DNA of 49,063 nucleotides from an uncultured Hyphomicrobium sp. (GCF_902826555.1 NZ_CADEFI010000021.1:1-49063); one strand, 5' to 3'; counted from the first letter of the stretch, positions 7,592-16,179 are shown. Notes: a model not told the origin generated them from the letters alone. A program made the numbers and translations.

Positions 7592-8599
7592 TCAGAGAGC
7601 GGGATCGGGGACAAGCACCAATGCTCCAGTGAGGTCACCGCGACGCAGGCGATCGAGCGCTTCGTTGGCCTTGGAGAGCGGCATCGCGGTCGTGTGCGTG
7701 ACGACGGGGATGCGCGGGGCGAGGTCCAGGAAATCGATCGCATCCTGGCGCGTGAGATTGGCGACCGAGCGCACGACACGCTCGCCCCAGAGCAGATCAT
7801 ACGGCATGGCGGGGACGTCGCTCATGTGGATGCCGCCGAGGATCACGCGACCGCCCTTTCCTACTGCAGCGAGCGCGAGCGGAACCAGGGCGCCGACGGG
7901 TGCGAAGATGATTGCGGCCTCGAGCGGCCCGGGCGGGCGCTCGTCGGACCCGCCAGCCCAGACGCAGCCCAGCGCGCGGGCAAAGTCCTGTGCCGCGATG
8001 TCTCCCGGCCGCGTGAAAGCGTAGGTGGCGATGCCTTTGTGCACGGCCACCTGCGCGACAATGTGGGCGGCGGCGCCGAAGCCGTAGATGCCGAGCGTTT
8101 GAGCCGGCTCGGCCATCCTGAGGGCGCGATAGCCGATGAGCCCTGCGCAGAGCAGAGGCGCGGCCTCCACATCGCCAAGGCCGCCGGGAATAGGAAAGCA
8201 GTAGGCGGCATCCGCCACGGCATATTCCGCATAGCCGCCGTCGATCTGATAACCGGTGAAGCCGGGATCGTCGCATAGGTTCTCGTCGCCTCGGCGGCAG
8301 TAGGGGCAGACGCCGCACGTGTGCCCGAGCCACGGGATACCGACACGCTCGCCCTGCTTGAAGCGTGTGACGCCGGGGCCGAGCCTCTCCACCCGCCCGA
8401 CGATCTCGTGGCCGGGAATGATCGGACGCTTCGGGTGTTTGAGGTCACCGCCCGCCACGTGGAGGTCGGTCCGGCAAACGCCGCAGGCCGCAACCCTGAT
8501 GCGGACCTGACCGGTGGCCGGCTCAGGCCGCGGCACATCCGCCAACCGCAACGGCTGGCCGGGGCGGTCCAAAAGCATGGCTTTCATCGTGGCCGACAT
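7592..8599 (-). CDS. Zinc-dependent alcohol dehydrogenase (MDR superfamily)
   Basis: A 335-residue cytosolic oxidoreductase with the catalytic zinc ligands Cys42 and His64-Glu65 (GHEIVGRVERLG) and the four structural-zinc cysteines 95, 98, 101 and 109 (CGVCPYCRRGDENLC). The Rossmann segment LGIYGFGAAAHIVAQ binds NAD(P). This arrangement is typical of the AdhA-like zinc-binding alcohol dehydrogenases. The ATG at 8599 is chosen because GAGGAG lies eight bases upstream; an upstream in-frame start would add 13 unconserved residues. It is divergent from the PEBP gene. Confidence 0.9.
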   Translation of the reverse strand: MSATMKAMLLDRPGQPLRLADVPRPEPATGQVRIRVAACGVCRTDLHVAGGDLKHPKRPIIPGHEIVGRVERLGPGVTRFKQGERVGIPWLGHTCGVCPYCRRGDENLCDDPGFTGYQIDGGYAEYAVADAAYCFPIPGGLGDVEAAPLLCAGLIGYRALRMAEPAQTLGIYGFGAAAHIVAQVAVHKGIATYAFTRPGDIAAQDFARALGCVWAGGSDERPPGPLEAAIIFAPVGALVPLALAAVGKGGRVILGGIHMSDVPAMPYDLLWGERVVRSVANLTRQDAIDFLDLAPRIPVVTHTTAMPLSKANEALDRLRRGDLTGALVLVPDPAL

Positions 8600-8710
8600 C
8601 GGGCCGCTCCTCGGAGGAACCGTGCCAAAGACACGCACATTTCATATCATGTGTGCCGGCTTGCCTTGATCTGGATCTGCTGCCGCTCGCCTTCATCCGG
8701 AGACAATCCC

Positions 8711-9187
8711 ATGACGCTCGCAATCACCTCTCCTGCCTTTGCCGACGGCGATGCCATTCCACGCACGTACACGTGCCAGGGCGATGACCGCTCCCCTCCC
8801 CTGGTTTGGACGGGCGTGCCTGCCGGCGCCAAGAGCCTGGTGCTGATCGTCGACGATCCGGACGCGCCGGATCCTGCCAAGCCGCAACGCGTGTGGGTGC
8901 ACTGGGTGCTTTACAATCTGCCGCCGGACTCGACGGGGCTTGCCGAAGGCATCGCGCCTGGCGCCTTGCCTTCGGGAACAGAGGACGGTCTCAACGATTG
9001 GGGACGAACCGGATACGGAGGTCCCTGCCCGCCGATCGGCCGGCATCGCTACTTTCACAAACTGTATGCGCTCGATGCGCGCCTCGCGGGCCTCAACGCG
9101 CCGACCAAGGCGGCCGTGCTGGCGGCCATGGAAGGACATGTGATCGGTGAGGCGGTGCTGATGGGCACGTACGTGAAGGCCGCATGA
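8711..9187 (+). CDS. YbhB/YbcL family (PEBP, Raf kinase inhibitor-like) protein
   Basis: A 158-residue single-domain PEBP protein. It has the opening TSPAFADGDAIPRTYTCQGDD, the ligand-pocket motif VDDPDAPDP, WVHWVLYNLP, and GYGGPCPPIGRHRYFHKLYA, all diagnostic. Bacterial members are cytosolic or periplasmic and their ligands are mostly unknown. No signal peptide is visible, so cytosolic location is likely. The start ATG at 8711 begins the conserved strand without extension. Confidence 0.93.
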   Translation: MTLAITSPAFADGDAIPRTYTCQGDDRSPPLVWTGVPAGAKSLVLIVDDPDAPDPAKPQRVWVHWVLYNLPPDSTGLAEGIAPGALPSGTEDGLNDWGRTGYGGPCPPIGRHRYFHKLYALDARLAGLNAPTKAAVLAAMEGHVIGEAVLMGTYVKAA

Positions 9188-9204
9188 GGCGCGCCACTTC
9201 AGGT

Positions 9205-9262
9205 CGCGTCACTTCGCGACTCAATTGCTTGCATCACTTCGTGACTTGCTTACTTCGTGATG
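9205..9262. repeat. Imperfect repeats of TCACTTCGYGACT between convergent genes
   Basis: The word TCACTTCG(C/T)GACT followed by TTGCTT occurs near 9209 and again near 9234, with a partial third copy (TTACTTCGTGA) at about 9250. Each copy contains the small inverted repeat TCAC-TTC-GTGA. They straddle the convergent 3' ends of the PEBP gene and the small secreted protein gene. They may be remains of local duplication or a weak bidirectional terminator. Confidence 0.5.
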
Positions 9263-9486
9263 ACGCGCCGCGCATCCCAGCGGTCCCAGCGGGCCTGCTC
9301 GACCGGCGTGCACCAGGGATTGCCGTAGTAGCCGTAGCGGCTGTTGATCCGGGTGCAGTCCTTGAGCGGTTTCTCGGAGGACATTTTGCGCGACGCGAAC
9401 GTCGCGGCGCTCTCGGCTGCGGCATGAGATGACGCGATAGTCGCTGCCGCCAGCGCGATTCCGGCGGCTCGGATCCAGGGGCTCAT
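9250..9486 (-). CDS. Small secreted protein, 78 aa, unknown
   Basis: The family is not recognised. An N-terminal signal peptide (PWIRAAGIALAAATIASSHAAA) is clear. The mature part of about 55 residues has two cysteines (KDCTRINSRYGYYGNPWC) that could form a disulfide, and an aromatic Tyr/Trp-rich middle. ATG 9486 is chosen over the longer frame because GAGGAGA lies just upstream and the signal peptide then starts at residue 1. It is probably periplasmic. Confidence 0.65.
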   Translation of the reverse strand: MSPWIRAAGIALAAATIASSHAAAESAATFASRKMSSEKPLKDCTRINSRYGYYGNPWCTPVEQARWDRWDARRVITK

Positions 9487-9702
9487 GGCTCTCCTCGTCG
9501 GCTGCGATTTCAATGCCCCAATGTCGCAGGTCCCGGCGGCGCTGTCGATGCGCTCGTTGCGCCGTGCCGATGCACGCAGGGTCAGCATATTGGTGAATGC
9601 TTTCTTTCCCGATCCTCACGCATTTGGTGAAGCCTGTTTCCCTTCTCTCAAGGGGTCGCTCCTAGCTTCGGCACCTTGTTTCAAGAATTCTGGGGGCTTG
9701 GA

Positions 9703-11235
9703 ATGAGGGAAGCTTACGTTCCGGACGGCTTCATGCTCACCCGCTGGGTCGGGTTGGCGATGGTACTCCCTGCGCTGGTCGCGGTCGCGTTGCTTGGCAA
9801 AGACGCGCTGATGGTCGTCGAAAAAATCAACGAAAATGCCCTGAGGCGCGAGACGTCGGCGCTCGAACGCGGCTTCAAGCTCATGGGCGAACTGGACGCC
9901 GCGGATGTGCTGTCGCAATCGTTGGGCAACGACGCTTTCAGAAGTGCCGTGCTGGCCAACGACACGGCATCGATGCGTCGGAGCCTCGGGGCGACCGCGC
10001 GGGCGGCGGATGACGCACAACAGCTCGTCATCGTCGATGACAGCGGGCGGGTCATAGTCTCCAACATCGGGGCAAATGCCCCATCCACATCCGCCACGCG
10101 TACTACCGGGCTGCTTGCAGCGGCGGGAGCAGCGATGGAGCGGGCGCGCGAACTCTCTGCCGCGGCGCGTGCGGCCAGCGTCGGCGTCAGCCATCGCATC
10201 CCGCGGGGAATGAGCGAGAACCTCTTCGTCACCGACATGATCAAGATCGACGGACGCGCTGCCCTGATTACGGTGGCGCCGTTCGTGTCGTCCGATGTCT
10301 TGCGTCCGGATGCGCGACTGGAAGCAACGCTGCTCGTCGGCCTGCAATTCATCACCGAGCGGATGCTCAGGAAGCTCGAGACGCTGTCTCATGTCAAAGG
10401 TCTGCGGCTGGTGCCGGAAGTGCAGTCCGACAAGGGCGGGCCCGTGTTCCCCCTTCTCGATTCCGGCGGCAATGCCGTGGCGCGGGTCACCTGGGATTTC
10501 TCGCCGCCCGGTTACGCCATCCTCAGGGCCATGCTGCCGGCCATCGCGCTCTCCCTGGGGCTGATCGCCCTCATGACGCTGGTGGCCGCCGTCACCATGC
10601 GGCGCGTCGCGCGGCAGCTTGCCGAAAGCGAGCGGGCGGCCGTCCACTCCTCCCGGCACGATACGGCAACGGGGCTGGCCAACAGAGGCTGGTTCATGCG
10701 CGTGTTCGCCGATCTGCTGGCGCCCGGCGAGAAAAAGAACCAGATCATCGCCGTGCTCCTGATCGACTGCGACTACTTCAAGTCCGTCAACGACACGCTC
10801 GGCCATGCCGCGGGCGACGCGGTGCTCGCGGCCATCGCGGAGCGGCTCAAGGGGCTGTCGCAACAGATCGTCATCGCGGCACGGCTTGGCGGGGACGAAT
10901 TCGCTGTCGTCACGACGGCGCTCGCCGAGCCCGCCGACGCCGAAGCGCATGGCCGCGACATCGAGGAAGCGCTCACGGTCCCGGTGATCTTCGAGAGCTA
11001 CGCCATCATGGTCAGCGTCAGCATTGGCGTAGCCGTGCTCGAGACGCCATCGACGCTCTCCATCGATACCTGGCTCGCGCGTGCCGACACGGCGCTTTAC
11101 CGCGCCAAGCGCGATGGCCGGGGCTGCATCCGGTTCTACGACATTTCAGAGGACGCGGGCGGCACGCCTTTCGCACAGGGCACGCGCAACCCGGCAAACA
11201 GGCGCTCGGTGCAGGCGGCGAACGAAGCCGCCTGA
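9703..11235 (+). CDS. Membrane-bound diguanylate cyclase with periplasmic sensor domain
   Basis: This 510-residue protein makes the second messenger cyclic di-GMP. TM1 lies around residues 12-30, then a roughly 240-residue extracytoplasmic region that resembles a CHASE4-type sensor. TM2 follows (about 270-300, AMLPAIALSLGLIALMTLVAA), then a C-terminal GGDEF domain. The catalytic loop is an intact GGDEF at 396-400, with DTATGLANR and DCDYFKSVNDTLGH upstream. The product-inhibition RxxD motif, five residues before GGDEF, is absent. Start ATG 9703 follows a weak purine-rich site; TTG 9676 is an alternative. The signal sensed is unknown. Confidence 0.9.
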   Translation: MREAYVPDGFMLTRWVGLAMVLPALVAVALLGKDALMVVEKINENALRRETSALERGFKLMGELDAADVLSQSLGNDAFRSAVLANDTASMRRSLGATARAADDAQQLVIVDDSGRVIVSNIGANAPSTSATRTTGLLAAAGAAMERARELSAAARAASVGVSHRIPRGMSENLFVTDMIKIDGRAALITVAPFVSSDVLRPDARLEATLLVGLQFITERMLRKLETLSHVKGLRLVPEVQSDKGGPVFPLLDSGGNAVARVTWDFSPPGYAILRAMLPAIALSLGLIALMTLVAAVTMRRVARQLAESERAAVHSSRHDTATGLANRGWFMRVFADLLAPGEKKNQIIAVLLIDCDYFKSVNDTLGHAAGDAVLAAIAERLKGLSQQIVIAARLGGDEFAVVTTALAEPADAEAHGRDIEEALTVPVIFESYAIMVSVSIGVAVLETPSTLSIDTWLARADTALYRAKRDGRGCIRFYDISEDAGGTPFAQGTRNPANRRSVQAANEAA

Positions 11236-11257
11236 CGCACCACCTCTCGCGATACGG

Positions 11258-11809
11258 TCAGCGGTCGATGCGGGAGATCTTGGAGCCTTCAAGGGTGAGA
11301 TTGTACATCAGCCCCTTCTGGTCGAGGATGAAGCCGATGACCGGCTTCTTGATCTGGTTGGTATCGATCGAGCCGCCGACGCCGACCGTAACCAGCGTCA
11401 CGGAGCCGTCGACGCCGACCTTCCAGCCGTGCTTGCGCTGGAAGCTCGCCAGGGCGCTCTCGGTCATGAACAGGATGATGACCGTGCGTGCCTGCACGCC
11501 AAGCTGGAAACCGACGGAAGCGGAAACCGTATTGTAGTAGCCTTCGGTGTAGCCGCCGCGGCGCAGGGCGCCTTCGCCGTACTCGCCGCCGAAGCCCATT
11601 CCGGCCTTCACGACCGACGGAAAGACCAGGACGGCCGCCGCATCGCGCACGAGGTCGCGCCCGCCTCCCACCGTGTGATAGAACCGGTGCAGGGCGGCAT
11701 CGACATCGGCGTCGATCTCATAGGCCGAGGCCGCCTTTGCATCGTGGGCCGCCGTCATCACGAGCGCCATGGCGGCGATCGCGGCGAGCATGAGCGATTT
11801 CGTGGTCAT
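11258..11809 (-). CDS. YSC84/SYLF-domain lipid-binding exported protein
   Basis: A 183-residue protein with an N-terminal signal peptide (MLAAIAAMALVMTAAHDAKA) and a YSC84-related SYLF domain: AAAVLVFPSVVKAGMGFGGEYGEGAL, GFQLGVQARTVIILFM and a late VGVGGSID segment. SYLF domains bind phosphoinositides in eukaryotes; the bacterial versions are exported and of unsettled function, with envelope lipid binding inferred. ATG 11809 is preferred over TTG 11824 because the signal peptide then begins cleanly. It converges with the diguanylate cyclase, 22 bases apart. Confidence 0.85.
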   Translation of the reverse strand: MTTKSLMLAAIAAMALVMTAAHDAKAASAYEIDADVDAALHRFYHTVGGGRDLVRDAAAVLVFPSVVKAGMGFGGEYGEGALRRGGYTEGYYNTVSASVGFQLGVQARTVIILFMTESALASFQRKHGWKVGVDGSVTLVTVGVGGSIDTNQIKKPVIGFILDQKGLMYNLTLEGSKISRIDR

Positions 11810-11955
11810 CAGGCCACCCCCCAAGGTGTGCTCCGGTGCGACTCACCGGTTGGCCATCATCTATCGAAAATATTGGAGCCAATGTGGCGCGCGGGCCTCA
11901 GAGAGGCTTTTTGGGCCGGCGGCGGCGCGCGTTAATCATGGTGCCGTGCTGCACC

Positions 11956-12426
11956 TCAGCAGAAGAGGCAGGCATCGCACATGCTCCTGGCCTCGGCGAT
12001 GTGGGCGTCGAGAATGCGCGTGTACTCGGCGAGCTTCGGCTTCTGGCTGTCGCAAAGCGTCTTCTTCTTCTCGGGGTCGGCGAAGGCCGTCTCCCAGGCC
12101 TTTACGTACTCGGCCTTCTTGGAGCGAAAGACGGAGGCAACCTTGCGCAGCGAGGTCACCTCGACGCACGGACTCACGGCGGCCCAAGTGCGCTTTTGCA
12201 GGCTCAGCTTCTTGCCGCAGAAATCCAGCAAGGCGTCGACTGTCGCGTACTCGTCGACGCGGCGCCAAAGCTCGGTGCGCTGCTCCTTGGTGATGCTTTC
12301 GAGCCCCATCTTGACCTCGACCAGGCCGGCGGGGGTCCGGTCGGCCGCCCGCGCAAGGCCGAATGCGGCCAGAAGCGCCGCTGCAGCGAGCGCCAATGCT
12401 GCCTGTCTCGATGCCAGCCATTTCAT
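11956..12426 (-). CDS. Secreted cysteine-containing protein, 156 aa, unknown
   Basis: The family is not recognised. A signal peptide (about residues 1-27, ending LARAA) precedes a helical, Lys/Glu-rich mature domain with six cysteines, three of them clustered at the very C-terminus (SMCDACLFC). The CxxC-like cluster could bind metal or form disulfides. It sits alone between YSC84 and the Gre-family gene, both on the same strand. Composition is like the core genome. Confidence 0.65.
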   Translation of the reverse strand: MKWLASRQAALALAAAALLAAFGLARAADRTPAGLVEVKMGLESITKEQRTELWRRVDEYATVDALLDFCGKKLSLQKRTWAAVSPCVEVTSLRKVASVFRSKKAEYVKAWETAFADPEKKKTLCDSQKPKLAEYTRILDAHIAEARSMCDACLFC

Positions 12427-12544
12427 GCCAGATGCGTGCTCCCCAGGATCTCGCCTTTGTCACCGAGTCTAAGGGGGCCACGGGCCTTTGGGCAAGCTTC
12501 TCGCGCAACGACGTGTGGACGTGGCCGCCACAAAATGGCCGCGA

Positions 12545-13012
12545 CTATTCGATTGCCAGAATCTCGATCTCGCCGTGGCCGACGCGAGCCGTATCGCCCA
12601 CCGCCTTGCCGAGCAGTGCGCGGGCGAGCGGCGACACATAGGAGAGCGTGCCGCCTGCAGGGTCGGCCTCGTCCTCGCCGACGATGCGATACGATTGGCG
12701 GCGGCCGTCCTCGCGCTCGAACGTCACGCGGGCGCCGAAGCGCACCTCGCGCCCATCGACCGACGGCGGGACCAGCTCGGCGGAGGCGCGCCGCGCCGTC
12801 CAATATCTGAGATCGCGCGCCGCCACGTTGAGGGCTGCGCGATCGCCCGATGCCTGCGCCTCTGCGTAGGCCCGCGACAGGCGCTCCACCTCGGCCTCGA
12901 TCTGCCTCAATCCCTCCTCCGTGACGAGGTTCGGGTTGTCGGACACGAGGCGCTCGGGCAACTCCTCGAACGCATCGAGGCCGTCCGGCTCTTTGACGAA
13001 TGCTCTGCTCAT
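12545..13012 (-). CDS. GreA/GreB-family transcription factor with altered coiled-coil tip
   Basis: A 155-residue protein with an N-terminal coiled coil (about residues 30-75) and the C-terminal FKBP-like domain typical of Gre factors (VRFGARVTFEREDG, YRIVGEDEADP, SYVSPLARALLGKAVGD). Gre factors enter the RNA polymerase secondary channel and stimulate cleavage of backtracked RNA through acidic tip residues, Asp41 and Glu44 of GreA (GDLKE). Here the matching stretch reads GDRAA, so the aspartate remains but the glutamate is alanine. It may therefore modulate polymerase without full cleavage activity. ATG 13012 is chosen from family N-termini (MSRAFVKE). Confidence 0.82.
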   Translation of the reverse strand: MSRAFVKEPDGLDAFEELPERLVSDNPNLVTEEGLRQIEAEVERLSRAYAEAQASGDRAALNVAARDLRYWTARRASAELVPPSVDGREVRFGARVTFEREDGRRQSYRIVGEDEADPAGGTLSYVSPLARALLGKAVGDTARVGHGEIEILAIE

Positions 13013-13058
13013 GCGTCTAATATAGCGGGCCTTTGGCAGAAAACACGAGGATGCGTCG

Positions 13059-13478
13059 ATGCGGCAGGCGCAAAAGGAAATCACCGTTACGACGTCGGGA
13101 CAGGGCCTTTATGAGATCAGCGGGGCCGTGCGCGCCTTCACCAAGGAGGCCGGTTTCGAAACCGGCCAGTTGACCGCCTACTGCCGGCATACGTCGGCGT
13201 CGCTCGTCATTCAGGAGAACGCCGACCCCGACGTGCAGCGAGACCTTCTCGCGTTCTTCCGTCGACTCGTGCCCGAAGGCGATCCCTTGTTCGTGCATAC
13301 GATGGAGGGACCCGACGACATGCCAGCGCACGTCAAAAGCGCGCTTACGCAAACATCCGTTACGATCCCTATCGCGCGGTCACTTCTTGCGCTCGGCACG
13401 TGGCAAGGGCTTTATCTTTTCGAGCACCGACGCAATGCGCATCAGCGCAAGATCGTGTTGCATATCGTGGGCGCGTGA
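13059..13478 (+). CDS. yjbQ: YjbQ family (UPF0047) protein
   Basis: A 139-residue cytosolic protein with all YjbQ landmarks: CRHTSASLVIQENADPDVQRD, HTMEGPDDMPAHVKSAL, and the end GTWQGLYLFEHRRNAHQRKI. The conserved His/Glu/Asp residues probably bind a divalent metal. E. coli YjbQ has weak thiamine-phosphate synthase activity, but the physiological role is unsettled. It is divergent from the Gre-family gene, with only 46 bases between starts for both promoters. Confidence 0.93.
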   Translation: MRQAQKEITVTTSGQGLYEISGAVRAFTKEAGFETGQLTAYCRHTSASLVIQENADPDVQRDLLAFFRRLVPEGDPLFVHTMEGPDDMPAHVKSALTQTSVTIPIARSLLALGTWQGLYLFEHRRNAHQRKIVLHIVGA

Positions 13479-13526
13479 CCCATACACCAGTCTCACGACT
13501 CTCTCGCTTTTCGACAGGAGGTCCAG

Positions 13527-13808
13527 ATGGCGAAGAACAAGGAGCCGGGCGACAATCGCCGCGTCGGCGCGGTGAAGAAGCGCTCGCAGATCAAGAACAA
13601 GCTTACTGGCACTTGGACGAAGCGCGACGACACCACCGGAAAGTTCCTCGACGTGAAAGAGGACGCGAAGCCGTTCAAGGGCGTGCGCAAGAAGGTGAAA
13701 ACCGCAAAGAAGAGCGCCAAGAAGGCCCCGGCGAAAAAGGCCGCCAAGAAGGCCGTGAAGCGCGTAGTCAAGAAAGTGCCGGCGCGGAAAGCGGCCAAGC
13801 GGCGTTAA
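13527..13808 (+). CDS. Small basic protein with a histone H1-like lysine/alanine tail
   Basis: This 93-residue protein has two parts. The N-terminal half (RRVGAVKKRSQIKNKL, GTWTKRDDTTGKFLDVKED, PFKGVRKK) matches a small conserved family of unknown function. The C-terminal 40 residues are almost only Lys, Ala, Val and Pro (KKAPAKKAAKKAVKR), like histone H1 and AlgP-type tails, and should bind DNA or RNA. An AGGAGG precedes the ATG. The tail is length-variable in such proteins because of its repetitive codons. Confidence 0.8.
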   Translation: MAKNKEPGDNRRVGAVKKRSQIKNKLTGTWTKRDDTTGKFLDVKEDAKPFKGVRKKVKTAKKSAKKAPAKKAAKKAVKRVVKKVPARKAAKRR

Positions 13809-13953
13809 CTCTTCAGCTTCGGCCGGACCACGTTCATGGGCCGCACCCCCGCGCGATGCGCTTTGTCGCGCAGGTTGCGGCCCCTCTCCCCTTTGAGAAC
13901 GGCGCGGCAACCTGCTAAGCAGGCCTCCAAAATTCAACATTTGGAGCCCCCCT

Positions 13954-14379
13954 ATGAGCGATGCCGAGAGCAAGACCCGTATCGAGACGGCCAAGCTGAT
14001 CCGCACCTACTACGAGGCTTTCAATGCCGGCGACAGCGACGGCATGCTGGCCCACCTCACCGAGGACGTGATCCACGACGTCAACCAGGGTGAGCGCCGC
14101 GTCGGCAAAGAGAAGTTCCGCGCTTTCAACGCGCGCATGACGCACCACTACAAGGAGACGCTGACGGAGATCGTCGTGCTGGTCTCGAAGGACGGCACGC
14201 GGGCGGCCGCCGAGTTCAACGTCAACGGCGAGTACCGCAACACGGACAGCGAGCTGCCGCCGGCCAAGGGTCAGAAGTACGTGCTGCCGGCCGGGACCTT
14301 CTTCGCCATCCGCGACGGCAAGATCTCGCGGGTCACCACCTACTACAATCTCACGGATTGGATCGCGCAGGTTGCCTAG
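13954..14379 (+). CDS. Ketosteroid isomerase-related (SnoaL/NTF2-like) protein
   Basis: A 141-residue cone-shaped NTF2-fold protein: helix LIRTYYEAFNAGDSDGMLAHL, then strands with VIHDVNQGERRVGKEKF, and a C-terminal FFAIRDGKISRVTTYYNL. Many members bind small hydrophobic ligands and some are isomerases; the substrate here is unknown. It precedes the GNAT-nitrilase pair by 78 bases on the same strand and may belong to the same operon. Confidence 0.85.
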   Translation: MSDAESKTRIETAKLIRTYYEAFNAGDSDGMLAHLTEDVIHDVNQGERRVGKEKFRAFNARMTHHYKETLTEIVVLVSKDGTRAAAEFNVNGEYRNTDSELPPAKGQKYVLPAGTFFAIRDGKISRVTTYYNLTDWIAQVA

Positions 14380-14457
14380 CTCGCGCGCGGGCGCTGTTCG
14401 GATCGGCTTGGCGATCCGGCGCCCGTCCGGGCGAAGCTTCGCGGGAAAGGAATTGAG

Positions 14458-15048
14458 ATGAGCATCGAGGTGCGCGCGCTCACCGGCGACGACATCAACT
14501 CCGTGCTGCCCGATCTCGCCCGGCTCCGCATCACGGTGTTCCGGGACTGGCCGTATCTCTATGACGGCACGCTCGAATACGAGGAGGGCTACCTCGCAAA
14601 GTTCGCCAAGGCGAAGGGCGCCGTGTGCGTGATCGCACGCGACGGCGATCTCGTGGTCGGGGCCTCGACGGGGGCGCCGATGGTCGAGCATGCCGACGAA
14701 TTCGGCGAGCCGTTCCGTAACGCCGGCTACGACCTGGCGAAGATCTTCTATTGTGGCGAAAGCGTTCTTCTCAGGAGCCACCGCGGACATGGCCTCGGGC
14801 ATCAGTTCTTCGATCTCCGGGAGGGGCAGGCACACAAGCTCGGCGGGTTCACGCACTCGACGTTCTGCCGCGTGGTGCGCCCCGACGATCACCCCTTGAA
14901 GCCGGCCGACTACATCCCACTTGACCGCTTCTGGACCAAACGCGGCTACGCGCCGGTCCCGGGCCTCACCGCAACCTACGACTGGAAAGACGTCGACCGG
15001 GCGGACGAGACCGCGCACACGATGCAGTTCTGGATGAAAGCGCTCTGA
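14458..15048 (+). CDS. GNAT family N-acetyltransferase, coupled to a nitrilase
   Basis: A 196-residue acyltransferase that would use acetyl-CoA. The acceptor-side strand IFYCGESVLLRSHRGHGLGH contains the CoA pyrophosphate loop (RGHGLG), followed by the helix QFFDLREGQAH. The start ATG has GGAAAGGAA upstream. Its stop shares one base with the next start (TGATG), giving tight coupling with the carbon-nitrogen hydrolase. Bacillus YhcX, as I recall, fuses the same two domains in one protein, which suggests sequential action on one substrate. Confidence 0.85.
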   Translation: MSIEVRALTGDDINSVLPDLARLRITVFRDWPYLYDGTLEYEEGYLAKFAKAKGAVCVIARDGDLVVGASTGAPMVEHADEFGEPFRNAGYDLAKIFYCGESVLLRSHRGHGLGHQFFDLREGQAHKLGGFTHSTFCRVVRPDDHPLKPADYIPLDRFWTKRGYAPVPGLTATYDWKDVDRADETAHTMQFWMKAL

Positions 15049-15956
15049 TGGCCGCGCCCGCGTATCTCAAAGTCGCCTCCGCGCAATACCCGATCGGGCA
15101 ACCCGCCTCGCTCGCCGAATGGGAGGCGAAGATCGCGTCCTGGGTGGCCGAAGGCGCGGCGACGGGCGCCGAGCTCCTGGTGTTCCCCGAGTACGGCGCC
15201 ATCGAGCAGGCGGCCGCGCTCGGGCCTGAGGTCTACAACGATCTCACCACCACGCTCGAGCGCGTCGCGGGGCTCGCGGAGGCGCGTGTCGCGTTGCATG
15301 CGGCGCTGGCGAAAACGCATGGCGTGCACATTCTGGTCGGCTCGGGTCCCGCAAAGCATGTGGACGGGCGCTTCGTGAATGCGGCTCAGCTCGTGACGCC
15401 GTCCGGCAAGGTCGGTGTGCAGGAAAAGCTGATCATGACGCCGTTCGAGCACAACTGGGGCGTCACGGCGGGCGGTCCGCTGCGCGTATTCGAGACGGCC
15501 TTGGGCAAGCTCGCGGTTCTCATCTGCTACGACAGCGAGTTTCCGCTGCTGGCGCGGGCTGCGGTCGAGGCCGGGGCGGACGCGATCCTGGTCCCCTCCT
15601 GCACGGAGCGCATCTCGGGCTATCACCGCGTGCGCACCGGCTCGCAGGCGCGCGCGCTCGAGAATACGATCGTCACGGTGCAGAGCCCGACGGTGGGTGA
15701 TGCGCCGTGGTCTCCGGCCGTCGACTTCAACGTCGGCGCGGCGGGCATCTTCGTACCGCCCGAGCACGGGGTCAGCGACACGGGCGTGCTGGCCGAGGGT
15801 ACGCTCAACGCGGCGCAGTGGGTGTTTGCCGCCGCGGACCTCGGCGCATTGCGGCGCCTGCGCACGAGCGGGGAGATGCGCAACTTCGGCGACTGGCCGT
15901 CCCAGCCCGGCGCCTCGCCTCTGAAGCACACGGTGGAGACCGTGAAGCTGGTCTAG
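15048..15956 (+). CDS. Carbon-nitrogen hydrolase (nitrilase superfamily amidase)
   Basis: A 302-residue hydrolase with the full catalytic triad of the superfamily: Glu48 in VFPEYGAIE, Lys127 in QEKLIMTPFE and Cys160 in VLICYDSEFP. Such enzymes cleave amides or nitriles; this subtype resembles the partner half of GNAT-nitrilase fusions. It is cytosolic and translationally coupled to the upstream acetyltransferase. The substrate is not readable from sequence. Confidence 0.92.
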   Translation: MAAPAYLKVASAQYPIGQPASLAEWEAKIASWVAEGAATGAELLVFPEYGAIEQAAALGPEVYNDLTTTLERVAGLAEARVALHAALAKTHGVHILVGSGPAKHVDGRFVNAAQLVTPSGKVGVQEKLIMTPFEHNWGVTAGGPLRVFETALGKLAVLICYDSEFPLLARAAVEAGADAILVPSCTERISGYHRVRTGSQARALENTIVTVQSPTVGDAPWSPAVDFNVGAAGIFVPPEHGVSDTGVLAEGTLNAAQWVFAAADLGALRRLRTSGEMRNFGDWPSQPGASPLKHTVETVKLV

Positions 15957-15969
15957 GTGGGCTCGGACC

Positions 15970-16179
15970 TCACGGGCCCTGCTTGCGCTCGCGCAAGCGC
16001 TCCATCACCGCCTCCCAACAGGCCGCCAGGGCGACGAGGATGGCGATCAGGACCACGGCGACCACCATCTGGATGACGCTGAAGTTCGCCGCGTCCTCAG
16101 CAACGAACCACCCGGCGATGACGGCGGCCAGGATCAGGACGGGGCGTACGAGCCAGGACAGCACGGGCATGGGATCCAC
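15970..16179 (-). CDS. Small two-TM membrane protein, 69 aa
   Basis: Not a recognised family. Two hydrophobic helices (about residues 8-25, VRPVLILAAVIAGWFVA, and 33-53, VIQMVVAVVLIAILVALAA) are followed by a basic cytoplasmic tail (MERLRERKQ). It converges with the nitrilase, with 13 bases between stops. The ribosome-binding site is weak, so the call depends mainly on its clean membrane pattern. Confidence 0.55.
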   Translation of the reverse strand: MDPMPVLSWLVRPVLILAAVIAGWFVAEDAANFSVIQMVVAVVLIAILVALAACWEAVMERLRERKQGP

